A stretch of 64,000 nt of DNA from Nocardia sp. NBC_01329. Its GTDB lineage: Bacteria; Actinomycetota; Actinomycetes; Mycobacteriales; Mycobacteriaceae. The DNA is taken from positions 5,860,001 to 5,924,000 of the forward strand of contig NZ_CP108381.1 of NCBI RefSeq assembly GCF_035956715.1, written 5' to 3'. Under the pieces are notes generated by a model. That model had not been told where the DNA came from. It was given only the letters and a program-made list of their open reading frames with translations, and searched no databases. This document shows positions 61,928-64,000 of this stretch, in pieces. Positions within the stretch are counted from its first letter, which is position 1. Each line of letters starts with the position of its first letter. The translations under genes and the position numbers were made by a program.

Positions 61928-62731
61928 ATGCCCATATTCGCCAGCGAACCGCCCGCGTCCTTCGAATCCTTCGACGGGACCAGGATCTATTACCAGCGGG
62001 TCGGGTCGGGGTCACCGGTGATCATGATCCACGGCTCCGGTGGCGGGCTGCATTCGTGGCAGCCGGTGGCCGAATATCTGGCCGACCGGTTCGAGTTGTG
62101 GCTGCCGGCCCGTCGCGGCTACGCGCCGAGCGGACCCGGTCACGCGCCCAAGCACTATGCCGACGAAGTACGCGATCTAGGGATGATCATCGAGATGATC
62201 GGCCGCCCCGCGCATCTGGTGGGTATGTCCTACGGCGCCACGGTCGCCCTGCACGCCGCGGCCGCCGGACTCCCGGTCCGATCGCTGGCGCTGTGGGAAC
62301 CACCGCTGTACGCCGCGGGGGCCGAGCTGGCACCGGTGCTGGTCCGGTTCGACGAGCTCATCACGAACGGCGACCGAGGCCGGGCCGTCCGGCTGCTCGC
62401 GGAGCAGGTTTCCCGGGTTCCGTCGTCGCTACTGGAGGCCGTCGGCGAGACCGAACCGGACGAGCACGAACCCGACGACTCCTACGGGTGGAGCCGGGAT
62501 CTCGAATCGATGATCGCCGATACGGCCTATCTCGATCGCTGGGCCAGCTTGACCACCCCGACGCTGCTGATGCGGGGCTCGGACACTTGGGAGCCGATGC
62601 CGGAGACCGTCGAGCGGCTGGCGACGGGTATGCCGCACGCGACACTCGAGACTTTTCCCGGGCAGATGCATTTCGCGCCGTCGACGATCCCCGAAACAGT
62701 GGCGAGAACCCTCGCCGGATTCCTGTATTAG
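61928..62731 (+). CDS. Alpha/beta hydrolase
   Basis: The product has 267 residues. The ATG at 61928 with GAGAG before it is chosen; an ATG 63 bases upstream is also open. VIMIHGSGGGLHSWQPVAEY, nucleophile elbow HLVGMSYGATVALHA with Ser, acid near TPTLLMRGSDTWE and His in FPGQMHFAPS. A complete catalytic triad is visible. The substrate is unknown. It follows the flavin reductase gene after 155 bases and may be separate. Confidence 0.86.
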   Translation: MPIFASEPPASFESFDGTRIYYQRVGSGSPVIMIHGSGGGLHSWQPVAEYLADRFELWLPARRGYAPSGPGHAPKHYADEVRDLGMIIEMIGRPAHLVGMSYGATVALHAAAAGLPVRSLALWEPPLYAAGAELAPVLVRFDELITNGDRGRAVRLLAEQVSRVPSSLLEAVGETEPDEHEPDDSYGWSRDLESMIADTAYLDRWASLTTPTLLMRGSDTWEPMPETVERLATGMPHATLETFPGQMHFAPSTIPETVARTLAGFLY

Positions 62732-62906
62732 GCCCGCAGGACCGGCGCCACCTCGATATTCGAAACACATTGCGCTGAAACGACTCTCGTGCGCCACGCC
62801 GTGGCGCAATCGTGCGCCGGCGATCTCCGGGGTAGGTGGGCTTTCACTCGGCTGATCGGGTGCAGTGCCCGTATTCCCTAGATCTTGTCAAGGTGGTGCA
62901 GGCGCC

Positions 62907-63227
62907 ATGCATGATGTGCTGGTGGGACATCTCTCGGTCGACGTGCGTGCTTCGCTCCGGCTCTTCGCCTTCTACTTGGCGAACGGCACCCTCGACCTCG
63001 ACCTGCTCGACGATATCGACTACCGCCCAGCTGTCTTCGAATTCGGTTCGTCTCTGGAGCAGGTCTTCGCTATCTACACCAATGTGCTGCAAGTCGATGT
63101 GGATGGCACGGTGCTCAACGATGGGGATGCGCAGTACCGCGTCGCCCAATGGATTCGCGCCCGCTGCGATCCGAACTACGAGGTCGAGCCGCCGTTCCAG
63201 GATTGGGAGACCGAACTCCACCTTTGA
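62907..63227 (+). CDS. Conserved hypothetical protein (106 aa)
   Basis: ATG with AAGGTGG upstream. The protein is acidic: NGTLDLDLLDDIDYRPAVFE, then FGSSLEQVFAIYTNVLQVDV and a terminal PPFQDWETELHL. There is no signal peptide or helix. It resembles an uncharacterised actinobacterial family that I cannot name with certainty (perhaps DUF7677). It stands alone. Confidence 0.62.
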   Translation: MHDVLVGHLSVDVRASLRLFAFYLANGTLDLDLLDDIDYRPAVFEFGSSLEQVFAIYTNVLQVDVDGTVLNDGDAQYRVAQWIRARCDPNYEVEPPFQDWETELHL

Positions 63228-63619
63228 AGAACCAGCGCCCATGGTTCTCGATGCGAGGTTTACGCCATCTCGGCAACTCGACGAAACCGGACCACAACCA
63301 GTTGACTGAGCTGGGTGCCGGCCGATTCGTGTGCGACTGCGGGAGGTAAGTCGGGTACGGCTCTCGTCGTGCCCACACTTCTGCTCCCTGCGCTGGGGTG
63401 AGGCGTCGGCGTTGTTCCGTGGTGACTTCTCCGACGATGTGTCATCGGTCCGGAGCAGCAAGGCGCTGGTTGAAGTTTCGGGTAAAGGGCCGCACCGGGG
63501 CGTAGTGGCACGTGTGTGGCACAGCGGCATTGTGGAGTCCGGCCGGAACGGGAATCCAGCACTGGGGAGGTGGGGCAGATGGCGCGGGTGATCAGCGCAT
63601 ATACAGAGCATGTGATGGT
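63228..63619. other. Intergenic region before the tRNA
   Basis: A 392-base gap without a gene that I can support. Frames at 63331-63591 and 63512-63745 have no ribosome site and overlap the tRNA. Confidence 0.4.
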
Positions 63620-63693
63620 GGAGCCGGTGACGGGAATCGAACCCGCGCCATCTGCTTGGGAAGCAGAAGTTCTACCATTGAACTACACCGGCC
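63620..63693 (-). tRNA. tRNA-Gly (anticodon CCC)
   Basis: On the minus strand GCCGGTG pairs with CACCGGC as the acceptor stem. The D arm has GTTCAATGGTAGAAC. The anticodon stem TCTGC/GCAGA encloses TTCCCAA with anticodon CCC. The T arm GCGGGTTCGATTCCCGT is canonical. CCA is encoded after the discriminator T. It reads GGG codons, which are frequent in this GC-rich genome. Confidence 0.96.
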
Positions 63694-63791
63694 TGCGCCC
63701 ACAGGCGCGAAGGGCAGCTTAGCAGAGGGCGGGCGTGAGCCGTAAATTTTCGGCCCGCTCCTCGCAGCAGTTGCTGCGCCGGCTGCGTCGG

Positions 63792-64000
63792 TCAGCGTTC
63801 GGACCAGACCCCGAGCCGGTTGCCGCTGGGGTCGGCGAAGTGGAAGCGGCGGCCGCCGGGGAAGTCGAAGGGGCCTTCGGTCACCGTGCCGCCCGCCGCT
63901 CCGACCGCGCGCAGGGTGGTGTCGAGGTCCTCGGAGTAGAGCAGAACCAGTGGGCCGCCGGTGGGGACTTCGTCGGCAGTGGCCAGACCACCCGCTTCGC
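63792..64000 (-). CDS. VOC (glyoxalase-like) family protein, 3' part
   Basis: The last 69 codons are present; the 5' part is outside the window. The end reads GPFDFPGGRRFHFADPSGNR then LGVWSER and stop, which is the typical beta-strand close of the vicinal oxygen chelate fold with a metal-site Glu replaced in this region. The reaction cannot be assigned from this part. Confidence 0.72.
   Translation of the reverse strand, partial: EAGGLATADEVPTGGPLVLLYSEDLDTTLRAVGAAGGTVTEGPFDFPGGRRFHFADPSGNRLGVWSER

Noticed and set aside
1..64000. CRISPR array, rRNA operon or complete prophage
   Set aside because: No regularly spaced repeats, no rRNA sequence and no phage structural genes were seen.

Overview
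The window is a high-GC actinobacterial chromosome segment. Gene content and order point to a mycolic-acid-containing member of the Mycobacteriales, most likely Nocardia: mmpL3-NYN-trmB, a GTP-type pckA, aftD, a DUF2613 gene, an LpqI-type lipoprotein, then htdX-fabG4 divergent from fadA2. The same order is known from the Mycobacterium tuberculosis Rv0206c-Rv0244c region. The genus is inferred; a class A beta-lactamase with Nocardia-like motifs agrees with it.

Layout. 0-8 kb: mmpL3 (5' part), NYN gene, trmB, two linked GTPase-like genes and pckA. 8-25.5 kb: an envelope block with two small hypothetical genes, a methyltransferase, a GT4 glycosyltransferase, polytopic membrane proteins, the arabinofuranosyltransferase AftD, a DUF2613 peptide, isochorismate synthase, a universal stress protein, LpqI, a TetR regulator, a TmaT-like acyltransferase and a PgfA-like DUF3068 protein. 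25.5-28.7 kb: an inserted island with a DUF234-type ATPase and an HTH/PIN toxin-antitoxin pair, each behind its own inverted repeat. 28.7-32.5 kb: htdX, fabG4 and fadA2. 32.5-46.7 kb: an accessory segment that separates fadA2 from fadE5. It holds an MFS/CMD/HxlR cluster with an oxidoreductase remnant, Tn3-transposase debris with two related terminal-type repeats, a deazaflavin-dependent reductase, three TetR regulators with palindromic operators, a micropeptide/ECF-sigma/Cys-rich membrane gene trio, gnd, a VanW protein, and a DUF4185 protein. 46.8-64 kb: fadE5, beta-lactamase, hydrolases, methyltransferase, erythromycin-esterase-like protein, a second DUF4185 protein, thiolase-like and enoyl-CoA hydratase genes, PAS-ANTAR and STAS signalling proteins, a decayed styrene-monooxygenase-like gene with two flavin reductases, tRNA-Gly(CCC), and a partial VOC protein.

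How the parts work together. The left half is largely mycomembrane and arabinogalactan assembly: MmpL3 exports trehalose monomycolate, TmaT-like and PgfA-like proteins act with it in related bacteria, and AftD decorates arabinan. Two secreted DUF4185 proteins, a family with known endo-D-arabinofuranase activity, could trim the same polymer. HtdX, FabG4, FadA2 and FadE5 form a fatty-acyl module. A TTACTCCGGAGTAA-type palindrome lies before the TetR gene at 22.2 kb, between fabG4 and fadA2, and in two diverged copies before fadE5, suggesting one small regulon. The best candidate for an undescribed system is the translationally coupled trio at 39.03-39.97 kb: a 29-residue membrane peptide, an ECF sigma factor and a four-cysteine membrane protein.
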